The notes beneath the pieces are model-generated. The model was not told the origin of the DNA, made no database searches, and was given only the letters and a program-made list of their open reading frames with translations. From JAFGPS01 sp964628465 (GTDB lineage: Bacteria > Planctomycetota > Phycisphaerae > Sedimentisphaerales > Anaerobacaceae), in contig CAZVOA010000003.1 of the NCBI GenBank assembly GCA_964628465.1, positions 62,001-126,000 of the forward strand: DNA of 64,000 nucleotides, in the 5' to 3' direction. Positions 8,731 through 18,555 of the stretch are shown one piece after another. Position 1 is the first letter of the stretch. Every line of letters starts with the position of its first letter. A program made the translations under genes and the position numbers.

Positions 8731-11700
8731 TTATGGTGTTGGATCAGACAGGTATTTGATCTCTGCATCAGAGAGAGCTTTGTTATATACTCTGACTTCA
8801 TCAAGTTTGCCCTTAAAGAGGGATTCCTGACCAGTATTACCACTGTTGGCTCTGGCGCCAAGGTATGTGTTGTGTGTAGTCGCAGCAACAACTTTAGTTG
8901 TTCCAGTTAAAGCAACTGTCCTGATCAATTTACCATCAAAATAAATTGCCTTAGTGAAAGCTACACTGTCATATACGCAAGTGATATGAACCCACCTATT
9001 CTGTGGAGGAACTAAGTTACTGAACATATCATCGTTGCTTACACCTCTTGTCGTGAAGGCTAAATAATTACTCGTGCCTTGTCGAATCTGCCAGCCCACG
9101 TTATTTTCACCACGGTTGCCAATCATTACACTACCCCAGGTAGATGTCCAGGCTTGAATATTGGCCCAGAATGAGACACTAAAGCTGCCTTTGAAATTAA
9201 ACGCGTCCTTGTTACCAAGGTCAACACAATCCTGATTTGCATCAAATGCAAGTGCTTTACCATAAGCAGTGTACTCATGTGATACAAACTGTGGATTGCC
9301 AATGATTGTTCCATTAATAGCGTTAACTGAACTATCGTTGACGTTGTTTTCCATTTTGTATCTTGCTACCATGTTGGCATCGCCGGGATTGACCGGGACT
9401 ATCGGAACAGGCAGATCTTTATATAATCTAATGTCATCAATGTGAACTTTACCTGCTCCAGCTTTCGTATCATCTCTGGTAAAGCCGATCTTCAGGCTGG
9501 TAACGTCTGTGAGTTTTACCTCATTTGCGATGAGCGGCACCTGAACCTGTGTCCATGACGGTGAAACTATTTCACTGTCAGGAATAAGTTCTTTCTGATA
9601 CCAATAATAAGCATCATTCAATTTGACATACAGTTTCTCGGTTTTTGGATTGGCTATATCACCATAAACCCAGAATACCAGCCATTTCGGTCCGCCTTTT
9701 GTCCAATTGTTTCCTGAAGTAAGCTGACTTGGAGTAGCACCAGTTTCTGAATAATAGACATCTCTCGTTAAGTTGATATTGTCATACATTAAAGTCATCG
9801 ACTTGGTGCCGTTATTGGCTAAAGCAGTATCAAGTGATATTGTTGCGCCGTTTGTTGAAGAGCCGCCTGACCATTTACTAATGGAAGTAGTATAGCTCTC
9901 GAAATCATCAACGACTGTATATGCACTTGTTGTGAAACTCCATGTCTTTCCAGACCATGCTGTAGGAAGAGATGCCATATTGACTTCTTCTACTCGCCAG
10001 AAATATGTTCCGCCAAGTGTAAGTCCTGAAGGACTAAAGCTTGGGGTTGCTACTATATAAGAAGCTGCTGTACCATTATTAACGTCTTGTTCATTTGTAC
10101 CAAAGTAAACTTTATGTTCGACAACACCTTCGCCTGGAGTCCATGTAAGTGTTGGGCTTACTGCAATGCCTGTGGCCTTGTCAGCAGGACTTGGAGTTGT
10201 TGGGCGAACCGGAACGTAATAGAATCTAACTTCACCCAAGCCATAGTTTTTGAAAGTACCATAGCCGGTGTTCGCGGTAATTCTTAAAGCATTAATTGCC
10301 AAGCCATTCGCAACACCGCCAAGATCAACAACCAAAGGCGATAAAGAAGAACCGTTACCTTTTGGCAATTCGTTGACATCTAATGCTGTCCATGTTGTAC
10401 CTGCGTCTGCTGAATACTGAATGACACAGCTCTTAATTGCATAATTTGCGAATACACCCGTCTGGTTATAGTTCCAGATTAACATTCTCGGCATCTTATA
10501 TACCTGGTCAAAATTATACTGAATCCAGGCTTTGTTTGGCTCTGTTGTTGAGTCACTTAGCCACATATTTGTGCCTGTGTTATCATGCATATCGCCGGTA
10601 AGGCCTGAACCGTCAATTGTCTTTTCCGGGCCCTGGTTTGCTTTCGAACTTGAAGCAGTTACAGTAATATTTGCCTTTGGAAGTATCAAGCCGATAGCTT
10701 TTGTTGAGAAGCTCCAGACATTTCCTTTGTATATGGTCATATCTGCTTCGTTGACTTCATCTATTCTCCAGTAATAAGTTGTACCATAATCACCTGCTGT
10801 ATCATAGAAAGCATCAACCTGCTGCTGGCTAACCAATACACCCATCGGATCTTCAACTGTTGCATCGGTTACAGTCTGCTTGTTTGTTCCTAAATACACA
10901 TTGTGTGAATCAGCATAATCACCGGGCTTCCAAGAAAGCATATTGAATCTTGTTAAGTCTTTTGTATCGTTTGCAGGTACTGGTTTTGTAGCTTTTACTA
11001 CAGCTTTCGCTGGTCCTTCTGGTGGGCATGGAGCAACATAATCACCTTCATAGAATCTTACGTGATCAATGTAAATAGTTCCGGCCTGCATACCTAACCA
11101 TATAGAAACATCCGCTGTCGCTACTGCGCTGCTGAAAACAGGAGTTGTAGTAGAATACTCAGCCCATTCTGTGGTTAGCGTTACCGTTGTTTGACCGTAT
11201 CCAGTGTATGAGCCACCTCTCTGTTGCGGTTTCAACTGGACCTTCATTCCTTCAACTTCACCTTTCATGAAGACTGAGAAGGTATATTTCTTACCTGCTT
11301 CAAAACCAAAGCCCGGCTGAGCCAAAGCTGGTATGTAATCTGATGAACCTTTTGCGGCTACAGTTACTTTTAAAGCCTTTTCGCCATGTTGTGCATCATC
11401 AACAATCTCTGTTGCTGGTGTAGCATTATCTAATACCCATGGTGCCGCGAAGCCGTCTTCAAAGCTGCCGTTGACCAAAATATTTGCTTCTACACAAGAA
11501 GGGCCGCCTGGAATTTCAGCAGGCAGAGTCGATACATCAAGAGCAAGATCATCGGTAATAAGGAAAGCGTCAAAATACATTCCATCTTCTCTATATGCTA
11601 CTTCCAGTACGTACTGGCCTGCATCCATAGTGAAGTTTACTTCTGCATCGCTCGCATCATTATTGAAAATTGTAACCCATCCCCATTTGGTACCGGCTTT

Positions 11701-12087
11701 TACAGTATTATTGTTCCACTTGATCCAACCAGAACCCGAACTGTAGGTTGCGCCGTCAATACGTGCATAAGATGAATCGTCATCAACTGTATCAGTTAAC
11801 AATTTTATTCTGGCAACTACTTTATAAGTTCCTGCTGCCGGTACATCGAAAACATAGCTGGCTGTACCATTAGGAGCAGGAGAAGCGCTTGTGCTATTGT
11901 TACCAAGCGCTGCGCCAATATATTCGCCACCTGATGCGTTTGGATCATCATCATATGTCATCATTGGTGCAGTCAATGGATCCGCATTTTCAGCCTCGAA
12001 CCATATTTCATTGGCTGCTTGTGTTAGGCTTGAAGCTGCAACAAGCACAAAAAGAAAAGCAAATAAAAACATCAATTTTTTGTACAT
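8731..12087 (-). CDS. Large secreted protein with CBM, discoidin-like and LamG domains
   Basis: The 1118-residue exported protein has no visible catalytic domain. The signal peptide covers about residues 1-24. In order I see a CBM-like beta-sandwich at about 26-185 (EIWFEAENADPLTAPMMTYD), a second jelly-roll of carbohydrate-binding type at about 200-350, a fibronectin-III-like DSHNVYLGTNKQTV module at about 370-470, an F5/8 discoidin-like domain at about 475-630, another DSHNVYLGT-type module (EHKVYFGTNEQDV), a jelly-roll at about 725-890, and a C-terminal LamG domain (about 905-1110) ending LDEVRVYNKALSDAEIKYL. It probably binds polysaccharide on the cell surface or in the medium. AGGAGGAG precedes the ATG. 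No PEP-CTERM sorting tail is present. Confidence 0.85.
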   Translation of the reverse strand: MYKKLMFLFAFLFVLVAASSLTQAANEIWFEAENADPLTAPMMTYDDDPNASGGEYIGAALGNNSTSASPAPNGTASYVFDVPAAGTYKVVARIKLLTDTVDDDSSYARIDGATYSSGSGWIKWNNNTVKAGTKWGWVTIFNNDASDAEVNFTMDAGQYVLEVAYREDGMYFDAFLITDDLALDVSTLPAEIPGGPSCVEANILVNGSFEDGFAAPWVLDNATPATEIVDDAQHGEKALKVTVAAKGSSDYIPALAQPGFGFEAGKKYTFSVFMKGEVEGMKVQLKPQQRGGSYTGYGQTTVTLTTEWAEYSTTTPVFSSAVATADVSIWLGMQAGTIYIDHVRFYEGDYVAPCPPEGPAKAVVKATKPVPANDTKDLTRFNMLSWKPGDYADSHNVYLGTNKQTVTDATVEDPMGVLVSQQQVDAFYDTAGDYGTTYYWRIDEVNEADMTIYKGNVWSFSTKAIGLILPKANITVTASSSKANQGPEKTIDGSGLTGDMHDNTGTNMWLSDSTTEPNKAWIQYNFDQVYKMPRMLIWNYNQTGVFANYAIKSCVIQYSADAGTTWTALDVNELPKGNGSSLSPLVVDLGGVANGLAINALRITANTGYGTFKNYGLGEVRFYYVPVRPTTPSPADKATGIAVSPTLTWTPGEGVVEHKVYFGTNEQDVNNGTAASYIVATPSFSPSGLTLGGTYFWRVEEVNMASLPTAWSGKTWSFTTSAYTVVDDFESYTTSISKWSGGSSTNGATISLDTALANNGTKSMTLMYDNINLTRDVYYSETGATPSQLTSGNNWTKGGPKWLVFWVYGDIANPKTEKLYVKLNDAYYWYQKELIPDSEIVSPSWTQVQVPLIANEVKLTDVTSLKIGFTRDDTKAGAGKVHIDDIRLYKDLPVPIVPVNPGDANMVARYKMENNVNDSSVNAINGTIIGNPQFVSHEYTAYGKALAFDANQDCVDLGNKDAFNFKGSFSVSFWANIQAWTSTWGSVMIGNRGENNVGWQIRQGTSNYLAFTTRGVSNDDMFSNLVPPQNRWVHITCVYDSVAFTKAIYFDGKLIRTVALTGTTKVVAATTHNTYLGARANSGNTGQESLFKGKLDEVRVYNKALSDAEIKYLSDPTP

Positions 12088-12457
12088 AATACTCCTCCTA
12101 TTAAAAAGGAAATGAAAAAATGACCTGAAAGATTTTCACCTTTTCCTGATATCAAACATGTATCTGCCCAGGATAATGTTGACTTGGTTACAATTGTGTC
12201 TTTCATACACGAACTATCTTTAAAAAGGTAAAAAATCATAATTCCGAAGCATACGACCTCGGCGGTCTGATTAAACTCTCACTAAATTTACTTAAAACTC
12301 GTAAAAAGACATTAATTAAGTTTAATACGCTTCCTCCATACACAAAAAAACTCCTATATAATAGAATCTTAGGCGTATTACTCTTAATCTATATTTATAA
12401 CAAATATTTCGGCAAAACGTCAAGGAAAAAATTAATATTTACCCTATTTATCCCTAA
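12088..12457. other. 370-base noncoding gap between purE and the LamG gene
   Basis: This AT-rich region holds the ribosome-binding site and presumably the promoter of the LamG gene, plus the 3' end of the purE transcript. No convincing promoter pair or terminator was found. A five-codon frame behind AGGAG near 12310-12350 on the minus strand is probably chance. Confidence 0.5.
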
Positions 12458-12967
12458 TTAAACTTTTTGTAAAGCAGAATCTTTGCCTAAAACAACATTT
12501 TTCTGGTCAATTTTGAACTTTTCCAGTTTATCTTTTAAAGAATTATCACTTAAAGCAAGAATTTTTATAGCAAAAACAGCAGCATTTTTTGCTCCCGCAT
12601 TTCCAATTCCCATTGTAGCGACCGGTACTCCGGGTGGCATCTGAACTGTGCTTAACAAAGCGTCAATACCGCCAAGTCCTTTTCCTGAATCCAAAGGCAC
12701 TCCGATTACAGGCAGATTTGAATGAGACGCCATAGCTCCTGCCAGATGTGCCGCCATTCCCGCCGCTGCTATAATTACTTTAATTCCATTTCCTGCGGCA
12801 TTTTGAGCAAATTCACAGGCCTCTTCAGGGGTTCGATGTGCCGATAATATCCTAACAATGGGCTTAATATCAAAAGATGCGAGTTGTTCGATGCAGCTTT
12901 TCATTACATCCAAATCGCTATCGGAACCCATGACTATTGCGATTTGTGTTTTTTTCTCAGATACCAT
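12458..12967 (-). CDS. purE: N5-carboxyaminoimidazole ribonucleotide mutase PurE
   Basis: The protein is 169 residues, typical of class I PurE, which interconverts N5-CAIR and CAIR in purine synthesis. The N-terminal motif VMGSDSDLDVMKSC and the substrate-binding loop ILSAHRTPEEACEFA (with the catalytic His) are diagnostic; AAAGMAAHLAGAMASHSNLP completes the active site. Class I PurE usually works with the ATP-dependent PurK; no purK is adjacent, so it must lie elsewhere. The start has only a weak ribosome-binding site. Confidence 0.96.
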   Translation of the reverse strand: MVSEKKTQIAIVMGSDSDLDVMKSCIEQLASFDIKPIVRILSAHRTPEEACEFAQNAAGNGIKVIIAAAGMAAHLAGAMASHSNLPVIGVPLDSGKGLGGIDALLSTVQMPPGVPVATMGIGNAGAKNAAVFAIKILALSDNSLKDKLEKFKIDQKNVVLGKDSALQKV

Positions 12968-13138
12968 TTGTTTTCTTTTCTCGTCCGGTTACAATATCAT
13001 TTATTTTAATTCCTTCTATAATATAATAGCAATATTAAAATCGAAAGGCAAGCGTGCGAAGCAGTAAAAAAACAAAAATGCACGAAATTTGTTGTCTCGG
13101 TTAAGAAAAAGGAAAAAAATCAGAAGAGGGACCGAAAA

Positions 13139-14014
13139 ATGCAGATAAGGAAAGCTATAGTATCAGATCAGTTCTATCCGGGCCAGCATGATTCATGTAT
13201 AGAACAAATTAATGAGTGTCTTAATAAAACTACATTCGAGGAATCTTTACCGAAAATAATTACGGCTGGTATTGTACCACATGCGGGATGGTTTTTTAGC
13301 GGTGATTTGGCGGCTTTACTTTTTGCTAAAATTAAAGAACGACACGATAAAATCCATACATTCGTTATATTCGGAGCCGCTCATAGCTACTTCGGACATA
13401 TGCCGGCTGTGTATGACAGTGGTTTTTGGGAAACCCCGCTCGGTCAAATAGCTATAAATGAGGAGCTTGCCGAGTCTGTAATTAATTCCGGCGCAGCGAT
13501 AAGAGATTCCCGTGCGCATAACAGCGAACATAGCATCGAAGTTCATGTCCCGTTTATTCAATATTTATTCCCCGGCTCGAAAATATTACCTATTCTTGTT
13601 CCGCCAGGAGAAAACGCTATCGAAGTAGGCGAAGCTGTCGGCACAGTTATTATTAAGAATAAAGATGAAAAAATAGTCTGCATAGCTTCCACAGATTTGA
13701 CTCACTACGGCCCGCGTTACGGATTTACCCCGATGGGTATCGGCCAGCAGGCTTTGGAATGGGCGCACAAAGTAAACGATATGAAATTCATCGAACTTGC
13801 TTTGAAAATGGAGCCGGAGGAATTATTGTCGAATTCCGCAGAAAACGGAAACGCCTGCGGCCCAGGCGCAGTCGCCGCCGTTATCGCCGCTACAAAAAAA
13901 CTCGGCCCGCAAAAAGGTGTACTCCTTGGCCATACAAATAGTAACGAAGTCTTACTGAATATGGGCGGACATGCAGGTAACGATAGTGTAGGTTACGTTT
14001 CGATAATTTATTAG
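13139..14014 (+). CDS. MEMO1-family protein (AmmeMemoRadiSam system protein B)
   Basis: The 291-residue protein of the MEMO family is related in fold to extradiol dioxygenases. Its conserved metal-site-like residues are visible: GIVPHAGWFFSGDLAA near the N-terminus, FGAAHSYFGHMPAVY, HNSEHSIEVHVPFIQYLFP (His/Glu) and STDLTHYGPRYGF. Bacterial members often sit beside an AMMECR1-domain gene and a radical SAM gene (AmmeMemoRadiSam); neither is next to this copy. The biochemical role is not known. GAGGGA precedes the ATG. It converges with the next gene, with 27 bases between stops. Confidence 0.88.
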   Translation: MQIRKAIVSDQFYPGQHDSCIEQINECLNKTTFEESLPKIITAGIVPHAGWFFSGDLAALLFAKIKERHDKIHTFVIFGAAHSYFGHMPAVYDSGFWETPLGQIAINEELAESVINSGAAIRDSRAHNSEHSIEVHVPFIQYLFPGSKILPILVPPGENAIEVGEAVGTVIIKNKDEKIVCIASTDLTHYGPRYGFTPMGIGQQALEWAHKVNDMKFIELALKMEPEELLSNSAENGNACGPGAVAAVIAATKKLGPQKGVLLGHTNSNEVLLNMGGHAGNDSVGYVSIIY

Positions 14015-14041
14015 ATTAGAATTTTAGGACGTGCTCTCTAT

Positions 14042-16012
14042 TTACTCGGTTAAAGCAAACAAATCCTTTGACCTTGGCTCACCACATCCGGTACATCTGG
14101 TGTCATACCAGCTAAGAGTCTGGCCGCACTTTGAACAATTCCAGCGCTCTTCTTCGTATAAAATCCATTCCTCAACGCCCATCTCTTTAATTTTTGCAAG
14201 ATTTGGAAGGTATTCCTGACGGTGTGGATAATTATTACCATCATTAATTAAATTCGTAACACGATAGCAGGGTAAATCTCCACAATTAGTACAGCGACCA
14301 TCATTCTGTGTGCTCGCTGCGTGTGTCCTTATATTGCAGTTCTTGCAATGGTTAGCAAGTGTTCCGCCGCTGAGACAGCCGTCGCATTGAAACCCTTTCA
14401 TCATTTTGACGAAAGCATCGATTTTGGCATTTACCGGTTCGGTTGGAAAATTGTTTTTGCCTTTGCCGTGTTTATTGAGGTAAGCCGGGCAGGCTCCGCA
14501 ATATGTTCCACATGCGGCTGCCAGATGTACTGGGCCGATTATCTTAGGCATAACATAAGGCTCACGATATGTATCGGAAATCAGTGTATTAGCTATATTG
14601 ACCCGATCATTTTCGTTGATATTCTTGTCATCATTGTTTACACGCGTGATGCGATTGTTTTTATTATCAAAGAACAGCCATGGTCCCATGTTAAAGGGTG
14701 TTACCTCAAGATCCACGTCTCTGTCGGCTAAATAGGTCACCATGCTTTCCAATCGTTCTGAGCCGAAAGGATAGTCAACCAGGGCGGTACGGATAGCGTC
14801 AATATGCGTCTCAGGTCCCATTCTCAGGCTTGCATTGGCTGTCAGGATGCCGGTATTGGCGGGTGTAATCAATTCGACAGACGCAGTCAAGTCACCTGGA
14901 TTGCGGGAACGTACCGCGTTAAAGAAACCCTGTAGATGCATTTCGCCACCGTCACCTGTGAAGGATTGGATCTCATGGTTATCGTAATCATAGGCCGTGC
15001 CGCCGCCGCGGAAACCGGCATAGTATCCATTTTCGCAGTAAACCACGACTCCGCTTGACATACCGAAGATTGCCTCATCAACCCCCAAACTGCGGATTTC
15101 CAGAACGATTGGGTATTCAGGGTAATCCAGGATCGTTAATTGTGCAGTCGGTGTTTCACCGGCATCGTCCAATTTAAAGCGGCGTCCGATAGAAATCACA
15201 CGCGTCGGCGGTGCGGTAATGCCGGCAAACATATATGCTGTGTCCAAGACATGAATTCCCATATTCCCGAGGTCGCCATTGCCGGTCTCCCACATCCAAT
15301 GCCAGTCATAATGTACACTATTGCGACGAATGGGTTCATATGGTGCTCGTCCCTGGTACATATCGAAGAAATTAGGATTACCCGTCCTAGTCGGGATATA
15401 GGGATCGACCAAACCAATGTTCTCTCGGTTTTCGAACCAGAAACCGTGAATATTTAGAATCTTACCGATGTTGCCTTCCTGTACCCACTGCACTGCATCC
15501 AGGATTCCAGGTTCCGATCGCTGCTGGGTGCCGATTTGAAGCATGCATTTATAATACTGAGCGAATTCATACATCGACTTGCTTTCAGATACATTATGGG
15601 CAAGTGGAGTTTCACAATAGACATCTTTGCCTGTTTGCATAGCCCAGGTCGCCATCATCGCGTGCCAGTGATTAGGCGTAGCGATCAAGATGGCGTCGAT
15701 ATCAGTGCGTGCTATCATGTCGCGATAATCCAGATAGCCCACAATACGACCACCGATGCTGCTTTTGGTGTTGACAAGAATGACTGAATCGACATCGCAC
15801 AAAGCAACTATATCGACATTAGGAGCGGCCTTCGCCCGTGTGATTAGCGTTTGCCCGTAACCGTGTAAGCCAACAATTCCCACACGAATTTTGTTATTGG
15901 CCTGGTAGGCATTCGCCCAGGCAGAATTATAACGGATTTCGGTAAGTCCGGCAGCCACCCCGACTGTGCCTTGGAGAAAATGGCGTCGATTTATTTTCTT
16001 ATCGCCCATCAT
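14042..16012 (-). CDS. Tat-exported Gfo/Idh/MocA oxidoreductase fused to a C-terminal DUF3795-type Cys-rich domain
   Basis: The start at 16012 (ATG-ATG-GGC) is chosen because GGGAGG lies 7 bases upstream. The N-terminal Tat signal reads NRRHFLQGTVGVAAGLTEIR. The Gfo/Idh/MocA part spans about residues 40-480, with RVGIVGLHGYGQTLITRAK (NAD(P)-binding) and GKDVYCETPLAHNVSES (catalytic-lysine position Glu-Thr-Pro, where many relatives have Glu-Lys-Pro). About residues 500-655 form a DUF3795-like domain with CGTYCGACPAY, CDGCLSGG, HCKNCNIR and two later CxxC pairs. This domain is closely similar to the complete protein encoded by the next gene upstream (16287-16925). Base composition of the oxidoreductase part looks higher in GC than the tail. 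Substrate unknown. Confidence 0.88.
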   Translation of the reverse strand: MMGDKKINRRHFLQGTVGVAAGLTEIRYNSAWANAYQANNKIRVGIVGLHGYGQTLITRAKAAPNVDIVALCDVDSVILVNTKSSIGGRIVGYLDYRDMIARTDIDAILIATPNHWHAMMATWAMQTGKDVYCETPLAHNVSESKSMYEFAQYYKCMLQIGTQQRSEPGILDAVQWVQEGNIGKILNIHGFWFENRENIGLVDPYIPTRTGNPNFFDMYQGRAPYEPIRRNSVHYDWHWMWETGNGDLGNMGIHVLDTAYMFAGITAPPTRVISIGRRFKLDDAGETPTAQLTILDYPEYPIVLEIRSLGVDEAIFGMSSGVVVYCENGYYAGFRGGGTAYDYDNHEIQSFTGDGGEMHLQGFFNAVRSRNPGDLTASVELITPANTGILTANASLRMGPETHIDAIRTALVDYPFGSERLESMVTYLADRDVDLEVTPFNMGPWLFFDNKNNRITRVNNDDKNINENDRVNIANTLISDTYREPYVMPKIIGPVHLAAACGTYCGACPAYLNKHGKGKNNFPTEPVNAKIDAFVKMMKGFQCDGCLSGGTLANHCKNCNIRTHAASTQNDGRCTNCGDLPCYRVTNLINDGNNYPHRQEYLPNLAKIKEMGVEEWILYEEERWNCSKCGQTLSWYDTRCTGCGEPRSKDLFALTE

Positions 16013-16286
16013 ATAACAACCTCCCATCTGCAATATAGTTTAGTATTATGCTTTACAGAGCAAAATTGTTATTTATTAAATTGTTTTTCGAATCAATTTC
16101 TAATAATCCTGTTTTTTAGCATTATTCAGGCTATTTGTCAAGTGAAATATGCACATTTTGGATTCATTGGGTCAGATTTATAAAGGAACAGTAGCCTTTT
16201 GGGGATATGGTGGAAATTTGTCAAAACCGGTATTTAGTATTTGAAGAAAAGGGATCAGACGGAAATTGAGCATAGCCACATCACGA

Positions 16287-16925
16287 TTATACTGGCAGAA
16301 GAAATAATTCTTTTGATCTTGGCTCCCCACATCCGGGACATTCGGTGTCATACCAGCTCATAGTCATGCCGCATTTGGGACATCGCCAGCGTTTTTCTTC
16401 GTATTTAACCCATTGCTCAACACCAATCTCGCGCATTTTTTCAAGGTTTGGCAGGTATTCTTTACGGTGCAGATAGCCGCCCATATTTATTAAATTCGTA
16501 ATACGATAGCATGGTAACTCTTGACAATCAGAACAACGAGAATTTTTCTGTGTATTCAATGCGTGCAGTCTTATATTGCATCTTTGGCAATGTGTGGCAA
16601 GCACACCGCCGCTAAGACAGCCGTCGCAAAGAAGGCCATCCATCCAATTTGAAGGCGGAATTCCCGGCCCGGATGAAGATTTCATTTGCTGTCTCATTTT
16701 AATTTGCTCAACTGTGCCGTGTTTAGCGATATAGGCCGGACATGCTCCGCAATATGTTCCGCACGCTGCTGCAAGATGTACTTTGCCGCTTTCGATTTCA
16801 AGCTCTGAATGCTCTTTTGAAGGTCCCGCACAACTCAATGAAAAACATGCACAACAAGCAGTTACCCCAGCCGCCCCTTTAACAAAATCTCTTCGAGTTA
16901 TTTTTTTATTATTATCTAAATCCAT
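16287..16925 (-). CDS. Tat-exported DUF3795-type Cys-rich lipoprotein
   Basis: The 212-residue protein has a Tat motif (TRRDFVKGAAGV) followed by a Cys-rich hydrophobic region and a likely lipobox (LSCAG), so it is probably an exported lipoprotein. The mature part is a DUF3795-type domain: CGTYCGACPAYIAKHG, LLCDGCLSGG, HCQRCNIRLHA, CSDCQELPCY, then CPKCG and CPGCG at the C-terminus. These many CxxC pairs suggest zinc or Fe-S binding. It is closely similar to the C-terminal third of the following oxidoreductase, whose start lies 274 bases downstream. DUF3795 proteins have no established function. Confidence 0.85.
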   Translation of the reverse strand: MDLDNNKKITRRDFVKGAAGVTACCACFSLSCAGPSKEHSELEIESGKVHLAAACGTYCGACPAYIAKHGTVEQIKMRQQMKSSSGPGIPPSNWMDGLLCDGCLSGGVLATHCQRCNIRLHALNTQKNSRCSDCQELPCYRITNLINMGGYLHRKEYLPNLEKMREIGVEQWVKYEEKRWRCPKCGMTMSWYDTECPGCGEPRSKELFLLPV

Positions 16926-17332
16926 ATTCGCTTTCGTTTCTTTGAGAATACTTATCTTTTAATTCTACTTTCCCAATTATACCAGCCTCCAAACACAATG
17001 TCGGGCTAATTCCATAAATTTTCAGGATTTTTTATGATTTTCCCGCTTAGGCGCCATGCCACAAAGATGTAGGCCACACGGGTTCCCAGGGAGATGGGCT
17101 TCAGCCTATGCTGTCCTATTCCCTAATCGCATTTTTTACAAATATTTTACTTGCACATCCTGTTAGCAAAGTATATCTTGGCTTTTGAGATGTATTTATC
17201 TGGAATTAAGGTTGGCGAAATATTGTTTTCAATACTGTGAAACAGTGTAGTTAGGGAAAGTAACAATTAAATATACACAGTACAATTTTTCGTGTGATTT
17301 AAACATATGCTTCAAAGAAAGGAGTGAATGTC
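16926..17332. other. Noncoding gap with a short GC-rich islet
   Basis: Most of the 400 bases is AT-rich and holds the divergent promoters of the DUF3795 lipoprotein gene and the next gene. Around 17040-17115 the composition turns GC-rich (GGGCTTCAGCCT forms a small hairpin). This looks like a worn dispersed repeat; nothing coding is visible. Confidence 0.45.
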
Positions 17333-18352
17333 ATGAATCGATTAGTTTTTGCGGCATCTCTTATATCAATTTTGTTTCTTCTTATTAATCAAACCATTGG
17401 TTCAGAGGAGGAGCATCTTCAATGGCAATCAGTGCGGGTTGAGTGTGTGGAACTGGAACCAATCGGAAAAGTAATACTGACAGCACAGGTCAATGATAAC
17501 AAATTCGGTTCACTTGAAGTAACAGTATTTGGTCGTACGCACACCTTAGAACCAGAAAAATTGGCAAAACTCGAAGGTTTTCCATTGAGTAGTCTTTCAA
17601 TTACTCATGAAGCCGGATATGAGAAATTGGGCGGCTATACCCTAAGCTGCAAGTTTAAGCGTTTATACTACAACGATGATAAAGACCTCATCGAGGAAAA
17701 TGCAGTCATCTCGTTTTTCATGAACAAGCCGAAGGACGTTTCGGTGATTATTCAAAGTAAGACTATCAATAAAGGTAGCGAACAAGCCAATTTCACAGAG
17801 TCAGAAGACAATAACGAAGCAATTAAGCCGACACTAATCCAAATGTTAGATGCAGTTATAACTCGACCAATCAAGGGTGAGAACTTTCCTGTCCTGCCTG
17901 TGTTGTCAACAGAGATGCGATCCAAAGTCATCAATAAACTTTTTGAATCAGAGACTATTAGAGAGTTGTATTCAAAACTCGATGCTCGCAAGAGCAACAT
18001 TGACTGGTTCGAAGGTATTTCCGAGTTGGAAAAACTCAAGGCAGTGTGGCCATTACTGTCTGCTCTTTGTCACTATTCCGATGATGTGCAAATTTATGCA
18101 CTACGAAGCCTTCATAACATAGGGGACAAGCAGGTAGTGCCCTTCCTTCTGATTTACGCTGAGTATATGGCCGTGTATGAAGAAGGAAGTGAAAATGCTA
18201 CTATTCACGGTATCATCCATACTGAAATAGCAAAAACACTATCGACACTGACCGGTATAGAAGTGAAAATCGATGGGCAGAATCCTGAAAAACTTAAGGA
18301 GGGTATCCATCTCTGGCAGAAATGGCAGATTCAACAAGAAGAAAAAAAATAA
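17333..18352 (+). CDS. Secreted hypothetical protein with HEAT-like C-terminal region
   Basis: The ATG at 17333 follows AGGAG by a good distance; a GTG 9 bases upstream is less likely. The protein is about 339 residues with an N-terminal signal (LVFAASLISILFLLINQTIG). The first half (to about residue 150) looks like a beta-rich domain. After an acidic linker, residues near 215-340 are helical, and QIYALRSLHNIGDKQVVPFL resembles a HEAT repeat. I do not recognise the family. The region after its stop contains a short open frame that may be a remnant. Confidence 0.75.
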   Translation: MNRLVFAASLISILFLLINQTIGSEEEHLQWQSVRVECVELEPIGKVILTAQVNDNKFGSLEVTVFGRTHTLEPEKLAKLEGFPLSSLSITHEAGYEKLGGYTLSCKFKRLYYNDDKDLIEENAVISFFMNKPKDVSVIIQSKTINKGSEQANFTESEDNNEAIKPTLIQMLDAVITRPIKGENFPVLPVLSTEMRSKVINKLFESETIRELYSKLDARKSNIDWFEGISELEKLKAVWPLLSALCHYSDDVQIYALRSLHNIGDKQVVPFLLIYAEYMAVYEEGSENATIHGIIHTEIAKTLSTLTGIEVKIDGQNPEKLKEGIHLWQKWQIQQEEKK

Positions 18353-18543
18353 GTTCTAACCTATTGATTATCTCTATAAAAAATCTACCCCCAGGAAACT
18401 ATGAAATTCAGATTAGGTATATCTCTGAGAAAAACGAGCTTACTTCGTATATTGGAATGCCTCCTCATCCTCATAGAAATTATAAGAATGTATGGACTGG
18501 GGATATTCTCTCCAATAAAATAAGAATAAAGGTAAATAATTAA
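18322..18543 (+). pseudogene. Possible C-terminal remnant of a secreted protein (73 codons)
   Basis: The short frame overlaps the end of the preceding gene by 31 bases and has no ribosome-binding site. Its second half (LPPGNYEIQIRYISEK, then NVWTGDILSNKIRIKVNN) resembles the final beta strands of planctomycete secreted proteins, so the stretch from about 18370 to 18543 may be a leftover of a lost gene. It could also be a genuine small protein. Weak. Confidence 0.35.
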
Positions 18544-18555
18544 AAGTTATGAACT

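Noticed and set aside
11471..11746. Opposite-strand frames within the LamG protein gene and similar frames in other large genes
   Set aside because: They are shadows of strongly coding genes and have no ribosome-binding sites or recognisable domains.
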